A stretch of DNA of 25,022 nt from CAZADH01 sp964483805 (GCA_964483805.1 CAZADH010000059.1:1-25022), one strand, 5' to 3'. Positions 1 through 8,523 are shown, counted from the first letter of the stretch. Program-made: numbers and translations. The notes: a model not told the origin generated them from the letters alone.

Positions 1-2231
1 TTGCCAAGTACCGCCTGCTCGACGCGGTGGTCAGCTTCCAGGGCGGCCTGCCGCGGCCCGGCGAGGTTTGTGCATACGACATCAAGATCGACCGTTTCAT
101 TCGTCAGGCCGACACCTGGCTGTTCTTCTTCCAGTTCGACGGCACCTGCAACGGCCGGCCGATGCTGACGATGCGCGAGGGTTGCGCCGGGTTCTTCACC
201 GACAAGCAGCTTGGCGAGGGGCGCGGCATCGTTTTGACCGACGACGACATCAAGCCGTTGCCGGGCACGATGCCCGCCGACTGGCAACCGTTGGCCCCGT
301 GGGCGGCCGACGGAGCCGGCGAGAGTTTTGATGATCTCGCGCTCGAACGGTTGCGCCGCGGCGACCTCGTCGGCGCATTCGGACCGGCGTTTGCCGGCCT
401 GCCGTTGCGCAACCCGCTGACCATTCCGGGCGGCCCGATGACGTTGATCCACCGGGTGACCGGCATTCAGCCGCGGGGCGGACGGTACGGCATCGGCCTG
501 ATCCGGGCCGAGATCGACATCGCGCCGGATGCGTGGTTCCTCACCAGCCACTTCGTCGACGACATGGTCATGCCGGGCACGCTGATGTACGAGTCGTGCT
601 GCCACTCGCTGCGCGTTTTTCTATTGCGCATGGGTTGGATCGGCGAGCGCGAGCGGGTCACCTGCGAGCCGGTGCCAGGCGTGCAAAGCCGCCTGCGCTG
701 CCGCGGCCAGGTGATCCCCGGCGTCAAACGGGCGCTGTATGAGATCCACATCAAGGAACTCGGCTATCGCCCCGAGCCCTACGTCATTGCCGATGCCCTG
801 ATGTTCGCCGACGATCACCGCATGGTCCAGGTCACCAACATGGCGGTGCAGATGAACGGCACGAGCCGCACCGAGATCGAAGCGCTGTGGCGCACCCGCA
901 ATACGCACGCCGGTTCGGCGCAGTTCTTCATGCCTGCCCCGGCTGCGCCCGCGGTGGTGGCCCCGCCCCCGACGCCGGCGCCGGCCGCGGCACCGAGCAC
1001 GCCGGCCATGCCGACCGGCACGGCGACCGCTCCCGACGGCAAAGAAGCGAAGGTCACGGCAACGGGCGGTGATGCGGCCCTTCCTGCCGTCTACGATTTC
1101 GACCGGATCCTCGCGTATGCGATCGGCAGCCCGTCGTTCGCCTTCGGCGAGCAATACACAGTATTCGATGACTCGTTCCTCGCCCGTCTGCCGGGGCCAC
1201 CGTTTCTATTTGTCGATCGCATCACCGCGGTCGATGTGCCACCGTTCAAGCTGGCGGCCGGCGGCACGGCCCAGGGGCAGTTCGACGTGCCGGTCGAGGC
1301 GTGGTTCTTCCGGGCGAACCGGCAGCCGAGTCTGCCGTTTTCCGTGATCCTCGAGTTCCCGTTGCAGGTCTGCGGCTGGTTTGCGGCCTATCTGGGGTCG
1401 GCGTTGTCGAGCAAGGTGCCGCTGCATTTCCGCAACCTCGACGGCACGGCAATACTTTATGAAGACGTCGGCCGCCACGCCGGTACGATGACCGCGACGA
1501 TCAAGTGCACCGACGTGTCGCAGTCAGCGGGCATGATCATCCAGAAGTTCACCTACCTGGTCACCCGCGCTGGCCGCAAGGTTTACGAGGGCGATACGGT
1601 GTTCGGATTCTTCACGCGCGAGGCGTTGGCACAGCAGATCGGCGTGCGCGGCGCCAAGGCCTACAGCCCCAGTGCCGCGGAACTGGCACGCGCGGTGCCC
1701 TTCGCCCTTGCCGACGCCCACCCGCACATGCCCGACGAGCAGCTCGCCGACCCCACCCCGCCGTTGGCGCTGCCGGCGCGGGCCTACCGGATGCACGACA
1801 GCATCGAGTTGTTGATCCCCGACGGCGGCAGCAAGGGACTGGGCTTCATTCGCGGCACCAAGCGGGTCGACCCGGGCGAGTGGTTCTTCAAGGCCCACTT
1901 CTACCAAGACCCGGTGGTGCCGGGTTCAGTGGGTCTCGAAGCGTTCCTGCAACTGCTCAAGGTGTTCGCCATCAACCGCTGGGGTGGGCAAATCGGCGCT
2001 ACGCACCGGTTCGAACCATTTGCGACCAACGTGAAGCACACCTGGCAGTATCGGGGCCAGGTCATTCCGAAAAACAAGCAGGTGACGGTCGAGGCGCACA
2101 TCGAGTCGATCGACGACGCGACGCATACATTGATCGCCGGAGGTCAACTCCTGGTCGACGGTCTGGTAATATATCGGATGATGAATTTCGCGATGCGGGC
2201 GGTACCCGTGGCCGGGACGCCGGAGCCGTGA
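1..2231 (+). CDS. pfaC: PUFA synthase subunit PfaC-like, C-terminal dehydratase region (5' partial)
   Basis: This is the C-terminal part of a PfaC-type polyunsaturated fatty acid synthase. The frame is open from base 3 with no upstream stop, so the gene begins outside the window. Numbering from the in-frame GTG at 27, residues 1-60 look like the second half of a pseudo-dehydratase hot-dog domain, matching residues 485-540 (both contain a GFFT motif). An active-type FabA-like domain follows at about 115-280, with His175 in SHF and Glu189 fourteen residues later, the spacing of the FabA His70/Asp84 dyad. After a Pro/Ala-rich linker (303-330) comes a second pseudo-domain (about 360-535) lacking the His motif, then a second active-type domain (about 590-725) with His624 and Glu638. 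The order psiDH-DH-psiDH-DH is known from PfaC proteins. The role is dehydration and isomerisation of 3-hydroxyacyl chains. No pfaD enoyl reductase follows; the ole genes do. A related secondary-lipid synthase is the main alternative. Confidence 0.85.
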   Translation, partial: AKYRLLDAVVSFQGGLPRPGEVCAYDIKIDRFIRQADTWLFFFQFDGTCNGRPMLTMREGCAGFFTDKQLGEGRGIVLTDDDIKPLPGTMPADWQPLAPWAADGAGESFDDLALERLRRGDLVGAFGPAFAGLPLRNPLTIPGGPMTLIHRVTGIQPRGGRYGIGLIRAEIDIAPDAWFLTSHFVDDMVMPGTLMYESCCHSLRVFLLRMGWIGERERVTCEPVPGVQSRLRCRGQVIPGVKRALYEIHIKELGYRPEPYVIADALMFADDHRMVQVTNMAVQMNGTSRTEIEALWRTRNTHAGSAQFFMPAPAAPAVVAPPPTPAPAAAPSTPAMPTGTATAPDGKEAKVTATGGDAALPAVYDFDRILAYAIGSPSFAFGEQYTVFDDSFLARLPGPPFLFVDRITAVDVPPFKLAAGGTAQGQFDVPVEAWFFRANRQPSLPFSVILEFPLQVCGWFAAYLGSALSSKVPLHFRNLDGTAILYEDVGRHAGTMTATIKCTDVSQSAGMIIQKFTYLVTRAGRKVYEGDTVFGFFTREALAQQIGVRGAKAYSPSAAELARAVPFALADAHPHMPDEQLADPTPPLALPARAYRMHDSIELLIPDGGSKGLGFIRGTKRVDPGEWFFKAHFYQDPVVPGSVGLEAFLQLLKVFAINRWGGQIGATHRFEPFATNVKHTWQYRGQVIPKNKQVTVEAHIESIDDATHTLIAGGQLLVDGLVIYRMMNFAMRAVPVAGTPEP

Positions 2232-2244
2232 TGGTTCAATCGTC

Positions 2245-2266
2245 GGGGCGCACGGCCGTGCGCCCC
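2245..2266. repeat. 22-bp perfect palindrome after pfaC
   Basis: GGGGCGCACGG is followed directly by its reverse complement, starting 14 bases after the pfaC-like stop codon. It resembles the larger palindrome at 21772-21801, sharing the GGGGCGC...GCGCCCC ends, so it may be a dispersed intergenic element. As RNA it would form a GC-rich hairpin, but no T-run follows, so it is a doubtful intrinsic terminator. The remaining spacer up to 2346 shows nothing else clear. Confidence 0.6.
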
Positions 2267-2346
2267 AACCAAAATTGACGGGGGCAAGAATGGGTTCGGT
2301 TCAAACGCGCGTTGAGCAACGCGGGGCGCGATAAGGCAGCGGCCGC

Positions 2347-3393
2347 GTGCGATACACCCGCGTCCATCTCGATTGCATCGGTTACGAATTGGCGCCGCAC
2401 GTCGTCAGTTCGACGATGATCGAAGAGCGCCTGGCGCCGTTGTACCAGAAACTGCGGCTGCAACCCGGGCAGCTCGAGGCCTGGACGGGCATCCGCGAAC
2501 GACGCTGGTGGGATCCGGGCTTCCCGGTGAGCGCCGGGGCCACCCGGGCCGGTCGCAAAGCGCTCGAGCAAAGCGACGTCCATCCGTCGCACATCGGTTC
2601 CTTGGTCTACTGCGGGGTCTGTCGCGACAACGAGATGGAACCGGCAACCGCCTGCGCGGTGGCCCACGGGTTGGGGCTCGGTCCCGACACCGAGATCATG
2701 GACCTCTCGAATGCCTGTCTCGGCATGATCAACGGCATTCTCACGGTGGCCAACCGCATCGAACTGGGGCAGATCCGCGCCGGGCTCGTGGTCTCATGCG
2801 AATCGGCGCGCGACATCACCGAAATCATGATCGACCTGATGCTGCGCGAAGGCACCATGGACTACTTCAAAGGCGCGCTCGCGACGCTGACGGGCGGTTC
2901 CGGTGCGGCGGCGGTGTTGCTGACCGACGGGTCGTGGGCGAGCGATCGGCCGCGCCTGGTGGGTGGGTTCATCAAGAGCGCCGCCGAGCATCACGGCATG
3001 TGCTGGTGGGGCAAAGACAAGCAGGTGCCGGCCCGCGCGTCGCAGATCATGCACACCAACGCGATCGGCATGCTCAAACATGGCGGCGAGCTGATTGCGA
3101 AACTGGGCGCTTCGTTCTACCGCGAGATGGGCTGGACAGCGCAGACGATCGATCGGTTGATCGCCCACCAGGTGGCCGCCGCCAACCGGGACGCCATCCT
3201 GCGGGCACTGGGCATCGAGGCAATCAAAGATTTTTCGACGTTTCCATACCTGGGCAACATCGGCACGGTGTCGTTGCCGCTGACCGCGGCCATGGCCGAT
3301 GAGCGCGGTTTTCTCGAACCCGGCCACAAGGTCGGCTTTGTCGGCATCGGCAGCGGGCTGAACGCGCTGATGCTGGGTTGGGAGTGGGCATGA
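2347..3393 (+). CDS. oleA: OleA, acyl-CoA/acyl-thioester head-to-head condensing enzyme
   Basis: This 348-residue thiolase-superfamily protein is related to FabH but has the OleA catalytic set. OleA condenses two long-chain acyl thioesters by a non-decarboxylative Claisen reaction to a 2-alkyl-3-ketoacyl product, the first step of long-chain olefin synthesis. The nucleophile is Cys124 in SNACLGMING, with His274 in LIAHQ and Asn304 in YLGNIG. Glu98 in NEMEPA lies 26 residues before the Cys, as does the catalytic Glu117 relative to Cys143 of Xanthomonas OleA. The length matches the family. The GTG start at 2347 gives the expected N-terminus; a weak AAGG lies ten bases upstream. The stop overlaps the oleB ATG (ATGA), so the two are probably translationally coupled. 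Decarboxylating KAS III is less likely because of the Glu98 motif and the ole neighbours. Confidence 0.93.
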   Translation: MRYTRVHLDCIGYELAPHVVSSTMIEERLAPLYQKLRLQPGQLEAWTGIRERRWWDPGFPVSAGATRAGRKALEQSDVHPSHIGSLVYCGVCRDNEMEPATACAVAHGLGLGPDTEIMDLSNACLGMINGILTVANRIELGQIRAGLVVSCESARDITEIMIDLMLREGTMDYFKGALATLTGGSGAAAVLLTDGSWASDRPRLVGGFIKSAAEHHGMCWWGKDKQVPARASQIMHTNAIGMLKHGGELIAKLGASFYREMGWTAQTIDRLIAHQVAAANRDAILRALGIEAIKDFSTFPYLGNIGTVSLPLTAAMADERGFLEPGHKVGFVGIGSGLNALMLGWEWA

Positions 3394-4304
3394 CTCGCGA
3401 ACCGGCTTTCGATCTGACGCCAATTCGGCAGCAGTATCCGTTCAAACAGCACTATTTCGACCGCGGCGGTGGCATTGACTTACAATATATTGACGAGGGC
3501 CGCGGCGACGCGCCGCCGCTCGTCATGGTGCACGGCAACCCGACGTGGTCGTTCTATTACCGACGGCTGGTCCGGGCTTTCAAAGACGATTTTCACTGCA
3601 TCGTGCCCGATCACGTCGGCTGCGGACTCTCGGACAAACCGGGGGTCGACCGCTACGATTACCGGTTGCGCAGTCGCATCGACGACCTCGAGGCGCTGCT
3701 CGAGCACACGGGGGTGCGCAAGAACGTCACCCTGGTGCTGCACGATTGGGGCGGGGCCATCGGCATGGGCTGGGCGGCACGACACCCCGACCGGGTGAAA
3801 CGCATTGTATTGCTCAATACCGCGGCCTTCGGACTGCCCAAGACCAAGGCGTTTCCGTGGCCTATCTGGATCTTCAAGGCGCTGCCGTTCGGCGAGTGGC
3901 TGGCCCGCCGCTGCAACGGGTTTGCGGTCGCCGCCGCGCTGTCGGCCGCGCACAAACCCCTGCCGGCGCGCCTGCGCCGGGGCTTTCTCGCGCCCTACAA
4001 TTCGTGGAACAACCGCATCGCCACCTACCGGTTCGTCGAGGACATCCCACTGACCCCGGCCGACCCGTCGTGGGGCGACATCCAGACGATCACCGCGGCA
4101 CTGGCGCAGTTCGTCGATCGGCCGGCCCTGATGTGTTGGGGCCAGCGTGACTTCGTGTTCGACCACCATTTCCTCACCGAGTGGCGGCGGCACTGGCCAC
4201 ACGCCGAGGTGCATGCCTGGTCGGACGCCGGCCACTACGTCCTCGAAGATGCGGGCACGCGTGTCATCGAGGCCATGCGCAAGTTCTTCCTGCGCCATCG
4301 GTGA
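3390..4304 (+). CDS. oleB: OleB, alpha/beta-hydrolase beta-lactone decarboxylase
   Basis: This 304-residue alpha/beta-hydrolase is of the haloalkane-dehalogenase type. In ole pathways OleB opens the cis-beta-lactone made by OleC and releases CO2 and a cis-olefin. Numbered from the ATG at 3390, the oxyanion motif HGNPTW lies near residues 48-53, the nucleophile is Asp119 in LHDWGG and the general base is His282 in DAGHY. The 163-residue Asp-His spacing equals that of characterised Stenotrophomonas OleB (Asp114/His277). An acidic residue in GQRDF is the likely third triad member. I chose the ATG that overlaps the oleA stop as ATGA; an in-frame TTG at 3378 would add four residues. A stand-alone haloalkane dehalogenase would look similar, but the position between oleA and oleC decides the call. 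Confidence 0.92.
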   Translation: MTREPAFDLTPIRQQYPFKQHYFDRGGGIDLQYIDEGRGDAPPLVMVHGNPTWSFYYRRLVRAFKDDFHCIVPDHVGCGLSDKPGVDRYDYRLRSRIDDLEALLEHTGVRKNVTLVLHDWGGAIGMGWAARHPDRVKRIVLLNTAAFGLPKTKAFPWPIWIFKALPFGEWLARRCNGFAVAAALSAAHKPLPARLRRGFLAPYNSWNNRIATYRFVEDIPLTPADPSWGDIQTITAALAQFVDRPALMCWGQRDFVFDHHFLTEWRRHWPHAEVHAWSDAGHYVLEDAGTRVIEAMRKFFLRHR

Positions 4305-4349
4305 TGGTGTTGCCTCCCGATTCCGCACCAGGCAACCGCGAGTGACGAC

Positions 4350-5627
4350 GTGGCGCATCATCTCAGCGGAGGATCATTCAAGAGGCTCGTCGACCGGTTG
4401 AACGAATTTCCAACCGGAGCGCCGGCCTCGCCGTTGTTGTTCAAGATTCTCAGCCACCTCATGTCGGAGCACGAGGCCGAGTTGTTGGCGCAAATGCCGA
4501 TGACGGCGATCGACAGCGAGAAAGCGGCGAGAATCTGGAAGATCCCCGAACCCGAGGCCCGCGCCGCCCTCGAGCAACTGGCCGGTCGCGCCGTATTGCT
4601 CGATGCCGAGATCGAGGGCAGGGTGTATTACACTCTGCCGCCGGCGATGGCCGGATTTTTCGAGTTTTCGTTGATGCGCGTGCGCGACGACATCGACCAA
4701 CAGGCGCTCAGCGAGTTGTATCACGAGTACATCAACCAGGAAGACGAGTTCATTATCGACCTGTTCGGCAGCACGCAGACCCAGTTGTTGCGCACCTTCG
4801 TCAACGAGCGGGCCATCGAGAAAAGCACAGCACTCACCGGCCGGGCGTTGCACGTGCTCGATCACGAACGCGCCGCAAAACTGATCGAGACCAGCTCGGC
4901 ACGCGGGGTCAGCCTGTGCTACTGCCGGCACAAGATGCAACACATCGGCAAGGCGTGCGACGCACCGCAAGACATCTGCCTGACCCTGAACAACTGCGCC
5001 GATTCGCTGGTGCGACACGGGCACGCCCGCAGTCTCACGGTCAGCGAGGCGCTCGACCAGCTCGAGCGTGCCCGCAGCCACCGGTTGCTGCAAATCGGCG
5101 AGAACGTGCGCGAGAAGATCAACTTCATCTGCAACTGCTGCCGTTGTTGTTGCGAAGGGTTGATCGCGGCCCGCAAACTGTGGCTGCATCACCCGATCCA
5201 TACGACACGCTTCATCCCCGTACCGATGACCGACAAGTGCCGCAAATGCGGCGCGTGTTTCCGGGCCTGCCCGGTCAACGCCCTGATCGACGCTGGCGAC
5301 GGCACGCCGCGCATCGATGAACAGCGCTGCCTGGGCTGCGGCGTCTGCGTCGACACCTGCGCGCATGGTGCGCTGGCGCTCGACGAGCGTGCATCCCGCG
5401 TATTGACACCGGTGAACTCGTCGCACCGGTTCGTCCTCGAGGCCATCGAGCGGGGTCGGTTGCAGAACCTGATCTTCGATCGGCACGATCTGGTCAGCCA
5501 CCGGGTGCTGGCAACGGTGCTCGGGGTCATTCTCCAGTTACCGCCGGCGAAGCAACTCCTCGCCAGTCAACAGTTCAAGTCGAGGTTCCTCGAGTGGTAC
5601 CTGCGCAACCGCGTGTATTACGGATGA
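4350..5627 (+). CDS. Cys-rich 4Fe-4S ferredoxin-domain protein within the ole cluster
   Basis: This 425-residue, probably cytoplasmic protein has three parts. Residues 20-130 are helical and winged-helix-like. Residues 185-270 are Cys-rich, with CYC (190, 192), Cys203, Cys210, Cys216 and a dense CNCCRCCC cluster (261-268). Residues 290-345 are a classical 2[4Fe-4S] ferredoxin domain, with Cys297/300/303/307 and Cys327/330/333/337. Proteins with this CYC...CNCC-CCC plus ferredoxin layout are, as I recall, frequent in anaerobic deltaproteobacteria, usually without a defined function. It sits on the same strand between oleB (45-base gap) and oleC (127-base gap) and is not one of the four core Ole enzymes. 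An electron-transfer role in making or reducing the acyl chain or olefin is inference from position only. The start is a GTG without a clear Shine-Dalgarno and is uncertain. Confidence 0.85.
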   Translation: MAHHLSGGSFKRLVDRLNEFPTGAPASPLLFKILSHLMSEHEAELLAQMPMTAIDSEKAARIWKIPEPEARAALEQLAGRAVLLDAEIEGRVYYTLPPAMAGFFEFSLMRVRDDIDQQALSELYHEYINQEDEFIIDLFGSTQTQLLRTFVNERAIEKSTALTGRALHVLDHERAAKLIETSSARGVSLCYCRHKMQHIGKACDAPQDICLTLNNCADSLVRHGHARSLTVSEALDQLERARSHRLLQIGENVREKINFICNCCRCCCEGLIAARKLWLHHPIHTTRFIPVPMTDKCRKCGACFRACPVNALIDAGDGTPRIDEQRCLGCGVCVDTCAHGALALDERASRVLTPVNSSHRFVLEAIERGRLQNLIFDRHDLVSHRVLATVLGVILQLPPAKQLLASQQFKSRFLEWYLRNRVYYG

Positions 5628-5676
5628 CCGACGCATGCCGCCACCAACGCGTGTTTGCCGGAAGTGGGCGCACCGG

Positions 5677-5705
5677 TTGTTGCTCGCCGGCACCTGTGTT
5701 ATACG
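5677..5705 (+). promoter_or_regulatory. Candidate sigma70-type promoter for oleCD
   Basis: TTGTTG (5677-5682) is separated by 17 bases from TATACG (5700-5705), in the largest gap inside the ole cluster and 50 bases before the oleC start. The -10 match is modest, and TACGAT at 5702 is an alternative with a longer spacer. It suggests that oleC and oleD can be transcribed separately from oleAB. Confidence 0.35.
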
Positions 5706-5743
5706 ATAGGCGGAACTGTGCCCCGGGTGGGCAACTCGAAAAC

Positions 5744-5749
5744 GGAGGG
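5744..5749 (+). promoter_or_regulatory. Shine-Dalgarno site deciding the oleC GTG start
   Basis: GGAGGG lies five bases before the GTG at 5755 and fixes this non-ATG start in preference to later in-frame ATG codons. Confidence 0.75.
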
Positions 5750-5754
5750 ATTTA

Positions 5755-7479
5755 GTGACCACCGGCGTCAATATGGCCCAACTGCTGCGTGAACGCGCCC
5801 AGAAGCACCCCGACAAGGTCGCGGTGATCGTGCCGGGCCCGCGCACGCTGTTCGGCGGCCCGCAGGGTTGGCAGCAGATGACCTACCGCGAACTCGAGGC
5901 CGAGACCGACCGCATCGCCCACGGATTGGCGAAGATCGGCATCAAGCGCGGCATGCACGTGACCCTGATGGTCAAGCCGAGCCTCGAGTTCTTCGCCCTG
6001 ACCTTCGCCCTCTGGAAGATGGGCGCGGTGCTGGTGCTGGTCGACCCGGGCATGGGCATGAAAAGTCTCGGTGTGTGCCTCGCCGAGGCGAAGCCCGAAG
6101 CGTTCGTCGGCATCCCACTGGCCCACGTCGCCCGGATCGTTCTGGGCTGGGCGAAGAACTCGCTGCGCATCCTGGTCACCGTCGGCCGTCGCTGGTTCTG
6201 GCGGGGTCACCGACTCGCCGATATTCGCGCCACCAGCGCCGTCGAGCCGTATCCGATCGCGCTGATGCCACCCGACGAGATGGCCTCGATCTTGTTTTCG
6301 AGCGGCAGCACCGGCATCGCCAAGGGCGCCGTCTATACACACGGCATATTTACATCGCAGGTTCAGTATTTACAAGAAGACTACGGCTTCGGTGACGACG
6401 AGATCGACATGGCGACGTTCCCATTGTTCGCCCTGCTCGACATCGGCCTGGGCCTGACCGTGGTCGTGCCCGATATGGACGCGACCAAGCCGGGTTCGGC
6501 CGACCCCAACAAACTGTTGACCGCACTGCGCGATCACAAGTGCACGATGATGTTCGGCTCGCCGGCCCTGGTCAACAACCTGAGTCGGTTTGGCGTCGCC
6601 AACAATATCAAAGTGCCGACGCTGCGCCGGGTCATCTCGTGTGGCGCCCCGGCCCGTCCCGACGTGCTGGCGCGCATGCAGCAGATGCTTCCCGAGAAGA
6701 CCGAGATCTTTACACCGTATGGCGCCACCGAGGCACTGCCGATCGCGACCATCGGCAGTCATGCGATCCTGGGCGAAACCCGCGTCGAAACCCAGAACGG
6801 CGGCGGCACCTGCGTGGGCCGGCCGAACGAGCACGTCACGGTGCGCATCATCCAGATCACCGATGAGCCGATTCCCGAGTGGCGGGATGACCTGGCGCTG
6901 CCCGTCGGCCAGATCGGCGAGATCGTTTCATCGGGCCCGATCGTCACGCGCGAATACTATTCGCGGCCGGAACAGACGGCACTGGCCAAAATCCGCGGCG
7001 CCCCCGGTTCACCGCAAACCCTGTGGCATCGCATGGGTGACGTCGGGCGACTCGACGATCGGGGGCGGCTCTGGTTCTGCGGCCGCAAGGCCCATCGTGT
7101 CACGACGGCGAACGGCACCCTGTACACGATTCCGTGCGAGGCCGTCTTCAATCAACATCCGGCCGTCTATCGCACGGCACTGGTCGGCGTCCCGCCGGCG
7201 CTGCCGGGCGGCAAGCCACCGTCAGAACCGCAGCGACCGGTGATCTGCGTCGAACTCGAGGTGGGGCACCGCGGCGACGATCGGCAGAAGCTGACGCGCG
7301 AACTGCTTGAATTGGGCGCAAAGCACGCCCACACGAAATGTATTGACACGGTATTGTTCCACGACGGCTTCCCCGTCGATATCCGCCACAACGCCAAGAT
7401 CAACCGCGAGCAACTGGCGGCGTGGGCGGCGATGAGCGGCACGAACACACAAGCGCCGGCAGCCAAAAACTGCCGGTAG
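5755..7479 (+). CDS. oleC: OleC, AMP-forming beta-lactone synthetase
   Basis: This 574-residue ANL-superfamily enzyme, placed between oleB and oleD, fits OleC. OleC uses ATP to activate a 2-alkyl-3-hydroxyacid and close it to a beta-lactone, the substrate of OleB. The adenylation motifs are in order: phosphate-binding loop SSGSTGIAKG (182-191), aromatic/Thr motif TPYGATE (320-326), ribose-binding Asp429 in MGDVGRLDDRG, hinge region around GRKAH (443-447) and the catalytic Lys548 in HNAKINR. No transmembrane segment or carrier domain is visible. Translation starts at a GTG with a good Shine-Dalgarno. The stop is 18 bases before oleD, so these two are probably co-transcribed. Fatty acyl-CoA ligase is the general alternative, but the shortened C-terminal region and the gene order favour OleC. 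Confidence 0.92.
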   Translation: MTTGVNMAQLLRERAQKHPDKVAVIVPGPRTLFGGPQGWQQMTYRELEAETDRIAHGLAKIGIKRGMHVTLMVKPSLEFFALTFALWKMGAVLVLVDPGMGMKSLGVCLAEAKPEAFVGIPLAHVARIVLGWAKNSLRILVTVGRRWFWRGHRLADIRATSAVEPYPIALMPPDEMASILFSSGSTGIAKGAVYTHGIFTSQVQYLQEDYGFGDDEIDMATFPLFALLDIGLGLTVVVPDMDATKPGSADPNKLLTALRDHKCTMMFGSPALVNNLSRFGVANNIKVPTLRRVISCGAPARPDVLARMQQMLPEKTEIFTPYGATEALPIATIGSHAILGETRVETQNGGGTCVGRPNEHVTVRIIQITDEPIPEWRDDLALPVGQIGEIVSSGPIVTREYYSRPEQTALAKIRGAPGSPQTLWHRMGDVGRLDDRGRLWFCGRKAHRVTTANGTLYTIPCEAVFNQHPAVYRTALVGVPPALPGGKPPSEPQRPVICVELEVGHRGDDRQKLTRELLELGAKHAHTKCIDTVLFHDGFPVDIRHNAKINREQLAAWAAMSGTNTQAPAAKNCR

Positions 7480-7497
7480 AGAACAAAGGACAACACC

Positions 7498-8523
7498 ATG
7501 GATGTCGGTAAAGTAGCGCTGGTCACCGGTGGCGGCGGGTTTCTCGGCAAGGCGATCGTCGAGCAACTGCTGCGGCAGGGCGTGAAGGTGCGTTCGTTCG
7601 GGCGCGGCAAGTACCCCGAGCTCGAGAAGATGGGCGCCGAGGTCATCAGTGGCGACATCTCGACCGAGACCGAGGTTCGCGCTGCCGCGAAGGGCTGCGA
7701 CATCGTCTATCACGTGGCCGCGCGGCCCGGCGCCTGGGGCCCCTATGCCGAGTTTCACCGGGTCAACGTCACCGGCACCGAGTGCGTGATCGCCGCATGC
7801 CGGGCCGAGAAGATCAACCGCCTCGTCTACACCAGTTCACCCAGCGTCGTCTTCGACGGCAAAGACATGGAAGGCCCCGACGAGCGCGTCCCCTACCCCG
7901 ACCATTACGAGGCGCACTACCCGAAAACCAAAGCCCTGGCCGAACAGACGGTTCTGAAGGCCAACTGCCCGGAGCTGTGCACGGTCGCGCTGCGGCCGCA
8001 CCTGATCTGGGGCCCGGGCGACCGCCACCTGGCGCCGCGCCTGATTGCCCGCGCCCGTTCCGGGCAACTCAAGATCATCGGCTCGGGCAAGAATCTGATT
8101 GACACTGTATTTATCGACAACGCCGCCGAGGCACACCTGCTCGCCGCCGAGCGGTTGCAGTGGGGTTCACCGGTGGCCGGCCGCGCCTATTTCATCACCA
8201 ACGGTGACCCGCGTCCGACCTTCGAAATGATCAACGGCATCATCGGCGCGGCCGGCTGCCCGCCATGCACCAGCACGGTGCCGGTGCCCGTCGCCTACGC
8301 GATGGGCGCGCTGTTCGAGTTGTGGCACCGCATCACCGGCAACGAGAATGAACCGCGCATCACCCGCTGGGTCGCCAACGAACTGGCGACGGCGCACTGG
8401 TTCAACATCGATGCGGCGAAACGCGACCTGGGCTACAACCCGAAGGTCTCGATCGACGAGGGCTTCAAGCGGCTGGCGGCGTGGTTCAAAGACCATCCGC
8501 CACAGGAGCCACCGAAGGCGTAG
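7498..8523 (+). CDS. oleD: OleD, NAD(P)-dependent 2-alkyl-3-ketoalkanoate reductase
   Basis: This 341-residue extended short-chain dehydrogenase has a 3-beta-hydroxysteroid-dehydrogenase-like sequence. OleD reduces the 2-alkyl-3-ketoacid from OleA to the 2-alkyl-3-hydroxyacid used by OleC. The Rossmann motif GGGGFLG (Gly11, Gly14 and Gly17 of GxxGxxG) is at the N-terminus. The catalytic Tyr141 and Lys145 form a YxxxK motif, and the serines of TSSPSV (112-117) supply the hydroxyl residue. The ATG has AAGGA seven bases upstream. It is the last gene of the + strand cluster and converges on the histidine kinase gene. Other NAD-dependent epimerases share the fold; the four-gene context makes OleD by far the best reading. 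Confidence 0.92.
   Translation: MDVGKVALVTGGGGFLGKAIVEQLLRQGVKVRSFGRGKYPELEKMGAEVISGDISTETEVRAAAKGCDIVYHVAARPGAWGPYAEFHRVNVTGTECVIAACRAEKINRLVYTSSPSVVFDGKDMEGPDERVPYPDHYEAHYPKTKALAEQTVLKANCPELCTVALRPHLIWGPGDRHLAPRLIARARSGQLKIIGSGKNLIDTVFIDNAAEAHLLAAERLQWGSPVAGRAYFITNGDPRPTFEMINGIIGAAGCPPCTSTVPVPVAYAMGALFELWHRITGNENEPRITRWVANELATAHWFNIDAAKRDLGYNPKVSIDEGFKRLAAWFKDHPPQEPPKA

Noticed and set aside
2275..2303. TTGACG at 2275 as the -35 of an oleA promoter
   Set aside because: No acceptable -10 element is found at 16-19 bases; the segment there reads GGTTCA.
4309..4336. Inverted repeat GTTGCCT...AGGCAAC between oleB and the iron-sulphur gene
   Set aside because: Only 7 bp with a 14-base loop and no T-tract; within chance expectation for this length of sequence.
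4374..5501. 375-codon minus-strand frame opposite the iron-sulphur protein
   Set aside because: The + strand frame contains exact ferredoxin Cys motifs; the antisense product resembles nothing.
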